Source of the DNA: an uncultured Actinomycetes bacterium
Lineage (GTDB): Bacteria > Actinomycetota > Actinomycetes > Mycobacteriales > Nakamurellaceae
Reading direction: 5' to 3'
NCBI GenBank assembly: GCA_937926105.1
Contig: CALANS010000066.1
Span: 83,791 to 147,790 of the forward strand
Length of the DNA stretch: 64,000 nt
Made by a program: the position numbers and the translations under genes. Below the pieces are notes generated by a model that worked only from the letters and a program-made list of their open reading frames with translations, did no database searches and was not told the DNA's origin. Of the stretch, positions 52,201 through 61,605 are shown one piece after another (within the stretch, counting starts at the first letter, position 1; every line of letters begins with the position of its first letter).

Positions 52201-55200
52201 GCCGGACTGCTGGTCGGGATTGGAGTCCGCTGCCGTGTCACTGCCCTGACCCTGCGGGGTCAGCACATAGTCCACACCCGCGACCGTCACCAGGGTTGGG
52301 AACTGCACCGTGTAGTCGGTGTCCGGGGGAAGATCGGTGAACGAGTAGTACCCGTTGCCGTCGGTCGTGGTGATGGCCACCACGTCTCCGTCGGAATCCA
52401 GCAGGTTGATCATCGCTCCCGGCACCGGTGTCTCGCCGGCATCCTGGACGCCATTGTCATTCTCGTCGAGCCACACGTAGTCGCCGATGGAGACCGGCGG
52501 CGCATAGCCGGCGTCGATCGTCGGGTCATCGGCCTCGCCGGGCTCTCCGGAGTTGTTGCCCGAGGCCGGTGTGGTGACCGATGCCTCACCAGTCGTTTGG
52601 TCCGGGTTCGAGTCCGCCGCGCCATCGTCGCCCTGCGCCGGCTGCGTCAGGAAGTAGGTGACGTCGTCGACGGTCACCGTGGTCGGGAACTGCACGGTGT
52701 AGTCGGTGTTCGGGGGCAGATCGGTGAACGAGTAGTAGCCATTCGCGTCGGTCGTGGCACTGTCCACCACATTTCCGTCGGCGTCCAGCAGGTTGACAAT
52801 CGCGCCCGGAACCGGGGCCTCGCCCTGGTCCTGGACCCCGTTGTTGTTGGCGTCGAGCCACAGGTAGTCGCCGATCGACACCGGCGACAGGAACCCGAAG
52901 TCGTAGGAGTGGTCGTCCTCACCGGCGCCCCCGGTGGTCACCGCCGCCTGCGGATAGGTGCCACCACTGGGGACCACACCATCCGAATCGTGCTCGTCGT
53001 TAGCCCCGGCGTCGGCCTGGGTCGGCGTGCGCCCGGCCAGTGGTCCGTCGGCCGCGTAATCGTCGGGATTGTCGAGCGCGACGGTGTAGTCCGCGTTCTG
53101 ATCCAGCGTCACCAGATGCGCTGCGTCGCCGACGAATCCGGGCTCGTAGACGTTGGTGCCGTCGAAGAAGTAGTTGCCGTTGTCGTCGGTGAGGGTGGTG
53201 CCGACGACGTTCCCGTCGGCGTCATACAGGTTCACCGTGACGCCGGCGATCGGCGCCTCACCGGCGTCCTGAATGCCGTTGCCGTTGGCGTCGGCCCAGA
53301 CCCGGTTACCGATCTGGATGGGCGCCTCGTCGCACAGCACCTCGAGGTCCGCCATGCCGGCGCCCTTACCGAACTGGTCGACGGTGTTGTCGTCGGTTCG
53401 CACCCCGAGGGCGCCGGTCGGGAGGGCGCCGTCGCGACCCACCGCGCCGATGCCCTGCGTCCAGACGTCGCCGGTGGAGTCGAAGCCCGAACTGACGAAG
53501 TTCGGTTCCACCCGGGACAGCGCGATGCCGCCGTAGAAGGCCTCCTCGTGGAAGCCGGTGCGCCAATCGCCGGTGTAGTACTCGCGATACGTAGTCGGCT
53601 CACCACCATTGTTGGTGCTGCCGTCGTTGTTGTTGTCGCACACGGCGCCCGGCGCGAGCGTGTCGGTGGCCGGGTCGAAGTTCGGATCCAGCACGAAGGT
53701 GCCGTCCGTCAGCTTGCAGCCCCGGATGACGTCCCCGCCGGCCCCTGTCTGTCCGCTGGGGCTGAAGGTGCCATTGGCGTTGGGCTCCTGGGCATTGAAA
53801 CCGGCCTGATCGGCGAACCGGTCGCGGAAGGCGATGATCAGATCGCCATTGGTCTCCTCCACGATGTCGTCCAGCATCGGTGTCGGATACCCCATCCATC
53901 CGATGGCACCGGCCAGTCCGTTGGCACCGTCGCACCCGGCGGCGCGCTGCTCGTTCGGTCCGGCCGGGAAGGCGTCGATCCAGGAGAAGAAGCGGCCCAC
54001 GCCGTCACCCTCGATGGAGCCGTCGCAGATCGTGCCCTTGTAGGCGCGGCCGCGGCCGAAGGTGAGCGGCTGGTCGACGGCCTGGGTGGCGCCGAACGCG
54101 CCGGTGGCGGGGTTGAAGGTGTAGACGTGCGCGGACAGCTCGTTCATGTCCTGGTCGGTCTGGCCGGAGCAGACGCCGCCGACGTAGCTGGTGTCCAGCC
54201 CAACCCCGGTGCCCATCGGGCGCCAGTCGCTGGCGCAACCTGGATTCGGAATGGCATACGTCTGGATGGAGGCTGCGGGATCCGCGGCCGTGAGGTCGTA
54301 GACGAACACGGTCTTGTTGAACATGTTCACGCCGAACAGGTACTTGCCATCGTTGGTGATGTCGATGTCACCGAGTGACTCCTTGCCGACGTGGTCGAAG
54401 AAGCCGTAATCCTGATGGGTAGCCATGTCGTGGTTGTCCGCGCCGGCGTTCGGCACGGTGGCGAACAGCGATGTGGTGCCTGTCAGCGGGTAGGTGGTCG
54501 AGTCCAGGTCGGTGACGTAGATGCCACCCGGACCACCCGGGCCGTAGGCCGAACCCCGCTTGGCGTATGCCGCGGAATAGATGCGCTTGTTGGCGCGGTC
54601 GTAAGCGATGCCGTACACCACACCGGTGTCAGCCTTGGTAGCCAGCGGCTGGTCCTGCTGGTTGAACTCATACGGCGCGGAGATCAGTGTGCGCTCGTCG
54701 TCGGGGCTGGTGGCATTCGGCGGTGCATCCCACGGCTGCACCGCGTCGCAGACGGTGGCATTGTTCTGGCAGTAGTACCCCGGGAACCAGAACGAGGTGT
54801 TCACATACTCGTTCTGACCAGCGCGCACGTCCACGAACTCGGTCGCGCTGGACAGCTTCGCGTTGTCCGGGTCCGTCAGGTCGATCGGCAGGCTGGCGGC
54901 CGTGCTCTGCCCGTTCGCCGCATGACCCGGGAAATAGGTTCCCGGGCGGGGGTTGTCGACGTCCACCCGATACTGGCCGCCCACCAGATCCGTGGTCGAC
55001 GGATCGAACGTGGCCACCCCGTCATCGCCGGTAGCGGCGCTCACGGTATTGCCATCGGCGTCGGTCAGGTGCACGGTGACGCCAATCAGCGGCGGCTCCA
55101 TGATCGTGTCGTCCACCACGCCGTTGGCGTTAACCTCCTGGACCACCCGGACCGTGACGGTGCCGTCACCGGTATCCGCGGACGCCGCCGACTGCCCGAC

Positions 55201-55344
55201 GACCATCCCGATCATCGCCAACGCCATCGCCAGCACGACGCGGAACAGCGAACCGGTCAGGCTCCGGCCGCGGTGTCCGCGACCCGTTCCGTGGCCCTGT
55301 GCCACCGGCCGTGCCCCTCGAAGACCCCACCCCTGTTGCGACAC
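49258..55344 (-). CDS. giant SdrD-B repeat surface protein with LSYTG-type anchor
   Basis: This 2,028-residue exported protein has a long N-terminus with signal (LFRVVLAMALAMIGMVVGQSA), an N-terminal domain with propeller-like repeats (to about residue 660) and ten SdrD-B/Cna-B-type domains (about 675-1980). Domains 2-10 are near-identical, about 128 residues each (VSIGDYVWIDADGDGVQDAGE). The C-terminus has the sorting-type motif LSYTG, a hydrophobic helix and a basic tail, DRRRKLHAR. The repeats carry D-x-D-x-D-G calcium-binding patterns. It is probably a wall-linked adhesin or stalk. GTG 55344 follows AGGAGA. A response regulator is upstream. Confidence 0.93.
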   Translation of the reverse strand: MSQQGWGLRGARPVAQGHGTGRGHRGRSLTGSLFRVVLAMALAMIGMVVGQSAASADTGDGTVTVRVVQEVNANGVVDDTIMEPPLIGVTVHLTDADGNTVSAATGDDGVATFDPSTTDLVGGQYRVDVDNPRPGTYFPGHAANGQSTAASLPIDLTDPDNAKLSSATEFVDVRAGQNEYVNTSFWFPGYYCQNNATVCDAVQPWDAPPNATSPDDERTLISAPYEFNQQDQPLATKADTGVVYGIAYDRANKRIYSAAYAKRGSAYGPGGPGGIYVTDLDSTTYPLTGTTSLFATVPNAGADNHDMATHQDYGFFDHVGKESLGDIDITNDGKYLFGVNMFNKTVFVYDLTAADPAASIQTYAIPNPGCASDWRPMGTGVGLDTSYVGGVCSGQTDQDMNELSAHVYTFNPATGAFGATQAVDQPLTFGRGRAYKGTICDGSIEGDGVGRFFSWIDAFPAGPNEQRAAGCDGANGLAGAIGWMGYPTPMLDDIVEETNGDLIIAFRDRFADQAGFNAQEPNANGTFSPSGQTGAGGDVIRGCKLTDGTFVLDPNFDPATDTLAPGAVCDNNNDGSTNNGGEPTTYREYYTGDWRTGFHEEAFYGGIALSRVEPNFVSSGFDSTGDVWTQGIGAVGRDGALPTGALGVRTDDNTVDQFGKGAGMADLEVLCDEAPIQIGNRVWADANGNGIQDAGEAPIAGVTVNLYDADGNVVGTTLTDDNGNYFFDGTNVYEPGFVGDAAHLVTLDQNADYTVALDNPDDYAADGPLAGRTPTQADAGANDEHDSDGVVPSGGTYPQAAVTTGGAGEDDHSYDFGFLSPVSIGDYLWLDANNNGVQDQGEAPVPGAIVNLLDADGNVVDSATTDANGYYSFTDLPPNTDYTVQFPTTVTVDDVTYFLTQPAQGDDGAADSNPDQTTGEASVTTPASGNNSGEPGEADDPTIDAGYAPPVSIGDYVWLDENDNGVQDAGETPVPGAMINLLDSDGDVVAITTTDGNGYYSFTDLPPDTDYTVQFPTLVTVAGVDYVLTPQGQGSDTAADSNPDQQSGLAPVTTPHTGDNSGEPGQADDPTIDAGYHPKPVSIGDYVWIDANGDGVQDAGEAPVPNATVNLLDSDGDVIATTTTDENGYYAFTGLVPNSDYTVQFPSTVTVDGNKYVLTAPIQGGDSAADSNPDQVTGEAPVTTPLTGNNLGTPGDADDPTIDAGYTPVVSIGDYVWIDSDGDGVQDAGEAPVAGATVTLLDTDGNTVTTTTNDNGYYSFTDLPGNTDYTVVFPTTVTVDGIDYQLTAPAQGTDDAADSNPDQVTGEAPVTTPAAGKNLGTPGDADDPTIDAGYTPKPVSIGDYVWIDADGDGVQDAGEAPVVGATVTLLDADGNTVATATTDENGYYSFTDLTPNTGYTVVFPTGVTVDGVDYTLTQPRQGDDRSADSNANPSTGKAPVTTPKTGNNSGEPGQADNPTIDAGYTPKPVSIGDYVWLDSNGNGTQDKGEAPVPGATVTLLDADGNVVATTTTDENGYYSFTDLAPNTDYTVAFPTTVTVDGVDYALTQPTQGDSRAKDSNPDPQSGLAPVTTPKTGENSGAPGEADNPTIDAGYFPKPVSIGDYVWIDADGDGVQDAGEKPVPGATVTLLADDGTVVATTTTDENGYYSFTDLAPNSDYTVAFPTTVTVDGTKYQLTQPAQGKDRSADSNPDQQTGKAPVTTPKSGNNSGAPGKADNPTIDAGYTPILVSIGNRLWIDGDGDGVQDEGEKPVPGATVTLLDEDGNVVATTTTDENGYYSFTDLPPDTTFIVEFPTTVTVDGITYTLTPPNQGNNPGADSNPDRATGRATVITPSSGNNLGTPGDADNPTIDAGYVPQPVSVGDYLWIDANGNGVQDSGEKPVPGVTVTLLDADGNVVATTTTDDGGFYAFTGLTPNTKYGVQFPTTVTIDGKDYPLTKSGQGGNPGLDSTPDQSTGIAWFTTPKTGSNSAAPGQADDPTIDAGYVPPASPPLSYTGVNTLGMLGIALLLLLCGAGLLVADRRRKLHAR
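49400..53320 (-). repeat. tandem array of SdrD-B coding units, period about 385-390 bp
   Basis: Ten units, each beginning with a codon block for V-S-I-G-D/N, start near 53320, 52885, 52495, 52105, 51720, 51335, 50945, 50560, 50160 and 49775 (minus strand). Units 2-10 are close copies, and units 4-8 are the most alike. The array is prone to recombination, so copy number may vary between strains. Assembly errors are also possible here. Confidence 0.8.
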
Positions 55345-55797
55345 CGATGCTCTCCTCACGCTTTTCTACACATCACGCAAACCACACACATCCCGCGCAC
55401 ACGGAGTGTAAACACGCGATCACCGCGAGAATGACGCAGCGACGACGGGTCCTCGCGGGCGGGCCGCATCGACTACGCCTCGCCGCGACTCGTCAGCCCG
55501 CCCGCTCACACCAGCTACCTGGGAAAATGCGGCCGATTGACGGCAACGTGACCCCGTTGTACCGAGCGGCGGAACAGCAGGACACCGTAAAAATTGGTCC
55601 TCGGCATGGTCCCCGAATCTCAGCATCTGGTCCCCAGCCCCTGCGCGGGGCATCCGGACTTCGGAGTATCTGGCGTTGACCCCGGCGTCATCAATTCGGC
55701 CACTGACCGGCACGGATCGACCTCTGCCTCGGTGACGCTTTTTCCCGGGTCACCGGAGTGCGCCGAGATGCCATCGGATCGGCGCTCGGCGACGCCC
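55345..55797. promoter_or_regulatory. promoter region of the surface-protein gene
   Basis: This 453-base gap lies upstream of the giant surface protein gene and downstream of the response regulator gene on the same strand. The part nearest the surface-protein start (55360-55430) is the least GC-rich and includes GTGTTTACAC (minus strand), a candidate regulator half-site pair. No gene is supported. GGTGAC/GTCACC near 55733-55756 could form a weak hairpin after the regulator. Confidence 0.45.
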
Positions 55798-56484
55798 TCA
55801 GTGGGTCCTGCTGTGGGGTGTGGGCGGCGCCAGATACCCGTCCACGAGCGCCACCTGGTACAGGTCGAGTTTGCTTGCGGCTCGGCGTCCGACCGCCGTG
55901 TACTTCGCCTTCACCCGGGACAGATACATCTTCGCGGTGTCGTGCTGGACGCCGATGGACTGCGCGACCGCGTCCAGCGACAGCCCAGACGCATACAGCA
56001 CCAGTGCACGTTCTTCCTGAACGCTCAATCTCGGCCGGTCGCCGTCACCGGCAATGACGCTAGCCAATTCGCTGGTCATCCATTCTTCACCCCGGACGAC
56101 CGCGCGCACCGCATCTAGCAAATCCACCTCGGAGTCATGCTTGCCCACGATCCCGGCCACACCAGCCCGCACCACCTGTCGGACCAGGTGGGGCGACGCC
56201 AACGCCGATAGCACCACGACGCGTAGACCCGCACGCACCAGTTCAGTAACGACCGATGGATCCACCGGCGGCCGGCGATCAACCATCAGGTCGAGGATTA
56301 GCAGCTGAGGATGATCAGGGGGTTTGCACTGCCGCAACCACTGCATAAAGTCGGGCATCGTCTCGCAACTGTGCACCACCTCCCACCCGGGTTCGCCCGA
56401 CAGCAGCTCCACCGTGCGGGTGCGCTGCAGCACGTGATCCTCCACGATGGCCACCCGCATGGGCCGATCGCGCGCCGAATCCAT
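55798..56484 (-). CDS. two-component response regulator, NarL/LuxR type
   Basis: This 228-residue regulator has an N-terminal receiver domain (VAIVEDH, phospho-acceptor Asp in LLILDLMVD, then VVVLSALAS and GIVGKHD with the conserved Lys) and a C-terminal LuxR-type helix-turn-helix (LSVQEERALVLYASGLSLDAVAQSIGVQHDTAKMYLSRVKAKY). The start at 56484 has GGAGGGGG upstream; ATG 56556 is also in frame. It is divergent from the histidine kinase gene, which is probably its partner. It lies upstream of and codirectional with the surface-protein gene, a likely target. Confidence 0.9.
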   Translation of the reverse strand: MDSARDRPMRVAIVEDHVLQRTRTVELLSGEPGWEVVHSCETMPDFMQWLRQCKPPDHPQLLILDLMVDRRPPVDPSVVTELVRAGLRVVVLSALASPHLVRQVVRAGVAGIVGKHDSEVDLLDAVRAVVRGEEWMTSELASVIAGDGDRPRLSVQEERALVLYASGLSLDAVAQSIGVQHDTAKMYLSRVKAKYTAVGRRAASKLDLYQVALVDGYLAPPTPHSRTH

Positions 56485-56606
56485 GGGCGTTTCCCCCTCC
56501 CCCGCGCCGTCCGCGTCATCGAGCGGGTGCGAGTCCGCGGTGACGGCAGCTGACATTATCTACGGCGCGCGACCGCCCCACGAGCCGCGTCCGCCATTGT
56601 GGGACC

Positions 56607-59087
56607 ATGTCGGTCGTGCCTGTCGGTCGTGCACTCGAACCAGATCGGCTTGGCACGGTCCGGGCACCAGCGTCCGAGAGACCCTGGGTGACGCGGAGCC
56701 TCACCGACACCATGCCCGCGACCCAGATCGGCGCCACCTCGCTGGCTCAGCTCGCCGTGGTTGCCGCGGCGATGGTTTCCGACCTGACCGTTCCTCGCGT
56801 ATTGGTGATCGGGCTACACCTGGCACTGGCCGGGGTTGGCGCCGTCACATTACGCCGGCGTTTCACACCGGCGCCGTTCATGGTGCTGCTGTACGCGCTG
56901 CTCACCGTCGACCTCGCTGTCGCCCGCACGGTCGACGAGCCGATCGTGACCGTCGCCTGCACCATCGCCGCATGCACCACGCCCATGACGATCATGCTCT
57001 ACCGAGGCTGGTGGCCGGTGCCGGTCTCGATCATGGTTACGCCAGCCATGCTGGGCGCGCTGGTGCTGTGGCGTCCCGACGTCGATCCGACCCTGATCAC
57101 GGCGATCGCCACGACCAACGTCACACTGCTGATCTGCGCGATCGCACTGATGGACACCATTCGACGCTTCGCCGATCGCGCGGATCGATTCGAAGCGCAG
57201 GCATCAGCCGAGCGCCAGCAGGCGGTGCACGCCTGGACGGCCAGAGAGATGGCCACGGAGAACGCGCGCACCTTACACGACACGGTGATCAACACTCTCG
57301 GCGCTCTGGGCCGCGGTGCACCCCCTCTCCTCGCCCCGGAGTTGGTGCGCGAGCGATGTCGACAGGACGCCGAACGCGTGGACGCAATCCTGGCGTCGGA
57401 TGGTGCTCGTCCAGAAGCGTCGTGGCGAGTCGAGCCTCGTCTGCTCGGGGCATTCGAGGTTCGCAGATCGGGCCTGGACGACGACCAGTTGACGAGGTAC
57501 CAGGCGCTCACGCCGCCGGCCGTCGCCCGCGCCCTGCGGGGCTGTGTTGACGAGGCCATTCAGAATGCCTCGAAACACTCTGGTGCGGATCATGTGGACG
57601 TGAACTCACGGGTGACGAACGGCGAACTCGTCATCGACATCGCCGACGCCGGAGTCGGGTTCGACGGCCGGACCATTCCCCGCCGAGGGCTGGCGGAGTC
57701 GGTGTTCGCCCGGGCGCGCGAGAACGGGATCCGGGCCGAACTGCACACGGCGCCCGGCCGTGGCACCCGCATCACCCTCGGCTACCGACTCGACACTCCC
57801 GATCGATCCGTGCCCGAGACGCGCCCCGCCGCGGGCGGCGAGATCGTCGACGCGACGCACCGCAGAACCTGCTGGACTTGGGCGGCCACGTTGATCATGG
57901 CAGGCATCGTCTCCGAGACCATCAATCGACGGGGCCAGGTGACCTGGGCGCACCTCATGCTCGTGGTGGTGGCGGTGCTATCGGCCGCGGCATGGTGGGT
58001 GTGTCGGAACGGGAGGCGTCTGCCGCGCTGGCTGACAGTGATCATCGTGCTCGGCGCACCGACCACCTGTGCGCTGGCCTACCAGGCCGTCGACTTTGGC
58101 TGGGATCACGCGTTCCTGCTCCAGACGGCGGCGCTCACACCACTATTCGCGATCCTGCTGGTCCTTGCGGATAGCCGGCGGCCCCTATCCATCGCTCTGG
58201 CCCTCATGATCGCGGCGATCGCCGTGCCCGCTGCCTTCCATTCCGGCCCGGGTGTTCGACCGCTCGTCCTGGTCGTGGTCATGTCGATTCCGCTTTTCGC
58301 GCTGCTGGCGTCCTGGTTCCTGTTCTACCGGGGGCTCGACGTGATCGGGCGGCGGTTCGCCCTGGCATGGGACCAGTCCCAGCGGGCACGCCGCGACCGG
58401 GTGGTACAGGAGGCCGCCGACGCCACCCGGCGCCGCTGGAACGCCGCCGGGTTGGAGAGCTCGGTTGCCTTGTTACGTGCGATCGCCGACGGCGACCTCG
58501 ATCCGGGGGACGGCGACGTTCGACAACGCTGCCGGGATGAGGAGAGCTACCTGCGCGAGATCAGCTCTCTGCTACCGGATCAGAGTCCGATGAGCTGGTG
58601 GCTGGCCCTGGCATTGGCGGAGGGACGTTCCCGGTCGGTGCGGGTACACCTTCGGGTCAGGACCGTCCGCCCCGAGAAGCCGCACGAGGCGGAGGCATTC
58701 GGACGACTGGCGCTGGCCTGCGTGACGTCCGCTCCCGCTGGCAGCGGCCTCGTCATCAGTCTTTTCAGTCATCATGACGCGAGCCGGCTCTTCGTGGTCG
58801 GCGACCATGGCCTGCTTCCGGATGGACCACCGCCCGGTTCGGAGGGCTGCCGGATCCATCTACAGACCCTGGGGGGTCAGACGATCCTGGAAGCGCAGTG
58901 GGAGGAGCCGACCCCAGGCGATTCGCAGCGGGGTGGGAATCCGACGGCAGTCGAACGGTTGGCGGGTGCCCCGGTGCCCTCCCTGCGGCCCCGACGCGGG
59001 GGGGGTGCAGGCGTCGCCCTGGGCGCACCACTTCGGCGGCTATCGTGGTCGGGTCGAGCCGGCGCATGCAGCCAGAGGGGAGTGCCC
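56607..59087 (+). CDS. histidine kinase with two membrane-plus-kinase halves, no stop before the next gene
   Basis: About 827 codons. Half 1 has about five membrane helices (residues 45-190), the phospho-acceptor His224 in TLHDTVINTLGAL, and an ATPase domain with N-box DEAIQNASKHSG, G1 IADAGVGF and G2 GRGTRITL. Half 2 has six helices (about 422-575) and then a degenerate cytoplasmic module (RRRWNAAGLESSVALL), without a His box or clear N/G boxes. The frame then runs without a stop into the beta-helix lipoprotein at 59088; a G8 run occurs at 58998-59005. Start 56607; ATG 56712 also possible. Confidence 0.75.
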
Positions 59088-60416
59088 ATGCGGGAGGTCC
59101 GTCGGCGTGCCGGAGGCATGCCGGTGTGGGCGACGCTCGTCGGGGTGCTGCTGCTCGTCTCGAGCCTGCTGTCCGGGTGTGGTTCGTCGGGCTCGGCCGC
59201 GGGTGAGTCCGTCGTGCGGGTGCCGGCCGATGTGCCCACCATCTCCGCCGCCGTCGACAAGGTGGCCGAAAACGGCCTCATCCTGGTCTCGCCCGGAACG
59301 TACCGAGAATCGGTGACGGTGACCAAGCCCGGTATCACGATCCGCGGAACCGACCGGAACACCGTGATCATCGACGGGGAGAACAAGCGCTCGGTGGGGA
59401 TTCTGGTCTCCGTCGACGGGGTGACGGTGCAGAACCTGACCGCCCGCGGCAATACCTTCTACGGGGTGCTGGTCACCGGGGAACCGGCCGGCGGCACAGG
59501 CCGCGGCGGGTACGACAAGCTGGACCCCGAGAAGTCGCCCCCGGTTCAGCGCTTCCTGGTCGACCACGTCACCGCCGTGAACAATGGTCTATACGGCATC
59601 TACGCCTTCGATTCCCAACACGGCGTCATCCAGGATTCCTACGCCTCCGGTTCGTCGGACTCCGGCTTCTACGTCGGCCAGTGCCGCAACTGCAACATTC
59701 TGGTGCGGCGCAACGTGGCCGAGCGCAACGCAGTCGGCTTCGAGAATGCCAACGCCTCCGACAGCGTCTACGTGATCGCCAACCGATTCTCCGGCAATCG
59801 GGTCGGTTTGACGCTGCTCTCCGACTACCAGGAGGCATTCGTTCCGCAACACGGCAACACCGTCGCCGGCAATCTGATCTCCGACAACACCTCTGGCGAT
59901 TCTCCCGCCCAAGCCGACGGCGGCTTCGGCATCGGCATCGGTATCTCCGGCGGGCAGGACAACACGCTCACCCACAACCGCATCGGGGGCAATCCGCGGG
60001 CCGGGGTGCTGATCACCAACGCGACCGATATTCCGGCGACCGGAAATCACGTCACCGACAACGAACTCACCGACAACGGCGTGGATGTCGCCGATGCCTC
60101 CACGGCCAGCACACCGTCCTCGGGCAACTGCGTGAATCCGACGTCCGGGCTGAGCGTGCTGCCCCAGGCCTTGGCGACGGCGTCGTGTCCCGGCGGCACC
60201 GCCAGGGGCGCCGGTGCCGACCCCGCCGATCTGCCCACCGTCGCCGCCCCGGCGGGGGTCCCGTTCACCCGGGTGAGCGCGCCCAAGGCACAGCCGGCGG
60301 GTGACGGCTCCGACACCGTGCCCGATCCGCTGCCCGACACCATCGACGCGCCGGACCTGTCGACGGTGACGGTACCGGCGGCGGATTACCTCGCGGAGAT
60401 GACCGGCACGGCATGA
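59088..60416 (+). CDS. right-handed beta-helix lipoprotein
   Basis: This 442-residue exported lipoprotein has signal RRRAGGMPVWATLVGVLLLV and lipobox LLSGC. The mature part has PbH1-type beta-helix repeats (residues about 45-340: GLILVSPGTYRESVTVTKPG, GITIRGTDRNTVIIDG, DSGFYVGQCRNCNILVRRN, GNRVGLTLLS), as in carbohydrate- or metal-binding parallel-helix proteins. A low-complexity tail follows. ATG 59088 has GAGGGGA 7 bases upstream. The same frame is open upstream into the kinase. The stop overlaps the peroxidase start (ATGA), so these two are co-expressed. Confidence 0.8.
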   Translation: MREVRRRAGGMPVWATLVGVLLLVSSLLSGCGSSGSAAGESVVRVPADVPTISAAVDKVAENGLILVSPGTYRESVTVTKPGITIRGTDRNTVIIDGENKRSVGILVSVDGVTVQNLTARGNTFYGVLVTGEPAGGTGRGGYDKLDPEKSPPVQRFLVDHVTAVNNGLYGIYAFDSQHGVIQDSYASGSSDSGFYVGQCRNCNILVRRNVAERNAVGFENANASDSVYVIANRFSGNRVGLTLLSDYQEAFVPQHGNTVAGNLISDNTSGDSPAQADGGFGIGIGISGGQDNTLTHNRIGGNPRAGVLITNATDIPATGNHVTDNELTDNGVDVADASTASTPSSGNCVNPTSGLSVLPQALATASCPGGTARGAGADPADLPTVAAPAGVPFTRVSAPKAQPAGDGSDTVPDPLPDTIDAPDLSTVTVPAADYLAEMTGTA

Positions 60417-61597
60417 CCGACAGCCCGCAGCCCGGCACACCCGGCCCGCCGGGCGCCGACCGACCCGGCCCGTCCCGGCGGGCACTTCTGGCTACCTCCC
60501 TCGGAGTGCTGGTCGGGGCCGGTGTCGGAGTTGGCGTCACCGTCGCGGTCCGCGGCGATGACCAGGTCACCACGCCGACACCCGAGGCAACCACCGCCAT
60601 CGCCGCCGTGCACGGAGACACCCAAGCCGGCATCGACCGGCCCAGTACTCCGCAGACCTTCGCGCTGTTCCAGATCGCCGACCTGGGTAACCCGAGGGAT
60701 CTCGGCTTCCTGGCCGGCCTGGGCCGCCGCATCGCCGCCCTGATCGCCGAGCCGCCGGCGGACCTGCTGCCCGACGGACCGCGCGGCCTGACCGTCACCG
60801 TCGGGCTCGGCCCTCGCGTGATCGCCACGCTCGGCCGGGAGCTGCCCGGCGCCGAGGCACTGCCCGCGTTCCGGGGCGACGATCAGATCCCGTCCGCGGC
60901 GAACGGCGGTGACGTGCTGATCGCCTGCTGCGCCGACGATCCCTCCATCCTGCCGCCGGTGGTCGACGACCTCGTGGGCCGCATACCGGCGGCGACCCGG
61001 CGCTGGTCGCAGTTCGGCTATCGCGGCCCCGGCACCGGCACCGTCGCCCGCAACCCGCTCGGATTCCTGGACGGCATCAGCGTGCCACACACGCCGAAGG
61101 AGTTGGCCGCCAATGTCTGGCACGGCGGAGCATCCGCCGGGGCGACCATCTGCGTGGTTCGCCGGCTGCGCCTGAAGATCACCGACTTCACCAAACTGCC
61201 CGCCGGCGAACGCGAGGAAATCATCGGCCGTCGGTTGGACGGGGTTCCGCTCTCCGGCGGCGCGGCCGACGACGAGGTCAACCTGGACGCCAAGAACCCC
61301 GATGGCACCTACCAGATCCCCGTCGACGCGCATGTCCGGCTGGCCAGCCCGCTGCGTACCGGCAGCGACCACATGCTGCGCCGCAGCTACTCCTTCGACA
61401 ACGGGGCGGGCGATGTCGGCCTGCTGTTCACCAGCTACCAGCGCGAGCTACGAACCTTCGCCATCACCCAGCAGCAACTCGACCAGGGCGACCAGCTGAT
61501 GCGTTTCGTGGTCCCGACCGGCAGCGCCACCTTTCTCATCCTGCCCGGCTACACCGAGACGGCACCGCTCGGCGGCACGCTGACTGCCCGGGCGTAG
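60413..61597 (+). CDS. Dyp-type peroxidase, Tat-exported (EfeB-like)
   Basis: This 394-residue haem peroxidase has a twin-arginine signal (SRRALLATSLG, then GVLVGAGVGVGV). The Dyp-type motif GFLDGIS (GxxDG with catalytic Asp), the proximal His in VDAHVRLASP and Arg in LRRSYSF are visible. EfeB-like members oxidise or strip iron from haem outside the membrane, so Tat export fits. Its ATG overlaps the beta-helix gene. No EfeU/EfeO iron transporter genes are present nearby. Confidence 0.92.
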   Translation: MTDSPQPGTPGPPGADRPGPSRRALLATSLGVLVGAGVGVGVTVAVRGDDQVTTPTPEATTAIAAVHGDTQAGIDRPSTPQTFALFQIADLGNPRDLGFLAGLGRRIAALIAEPPADLLPDGPRGLTVTVGLGPRVIATLGRELPGAEALPAFRGDDQIPSAANGGDVLIACCADDPSILPPVVDDLVGRIPAATRRWSQFGYRGPGTGTVARNPLGFLDGISVPHTPKELAANVWHGGASAGATICVVRRLRLKITDFTKLPAGEREEIIGRRLDGVPLSGGAADDEVNLDAKNPDGTYQIPVDAHVRLASPLRTGSDHMLRRSYSFDNGAGDVGLLFTSYQRELRTFAITQQQLDQGDQLMRFVVPTGSATFLILPGYTETAPLGGTLTARA

Positions 61598-61605
61598 CGG
61601 GCGCA

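Noticed and set aside
52114..54378. 754-codon plus-strand frame opposite the SdrD-B repeats
   Set aside because: It merely mirrors the repeat DNA; the minus-strand protein has clear domains, signal and anchor.
59316..60416. NosD copper-insertion function for the beta-helix protein
   Set aside because: Only the general beta-helix repeat is shared; no nos genes or copper motifs are nearby.
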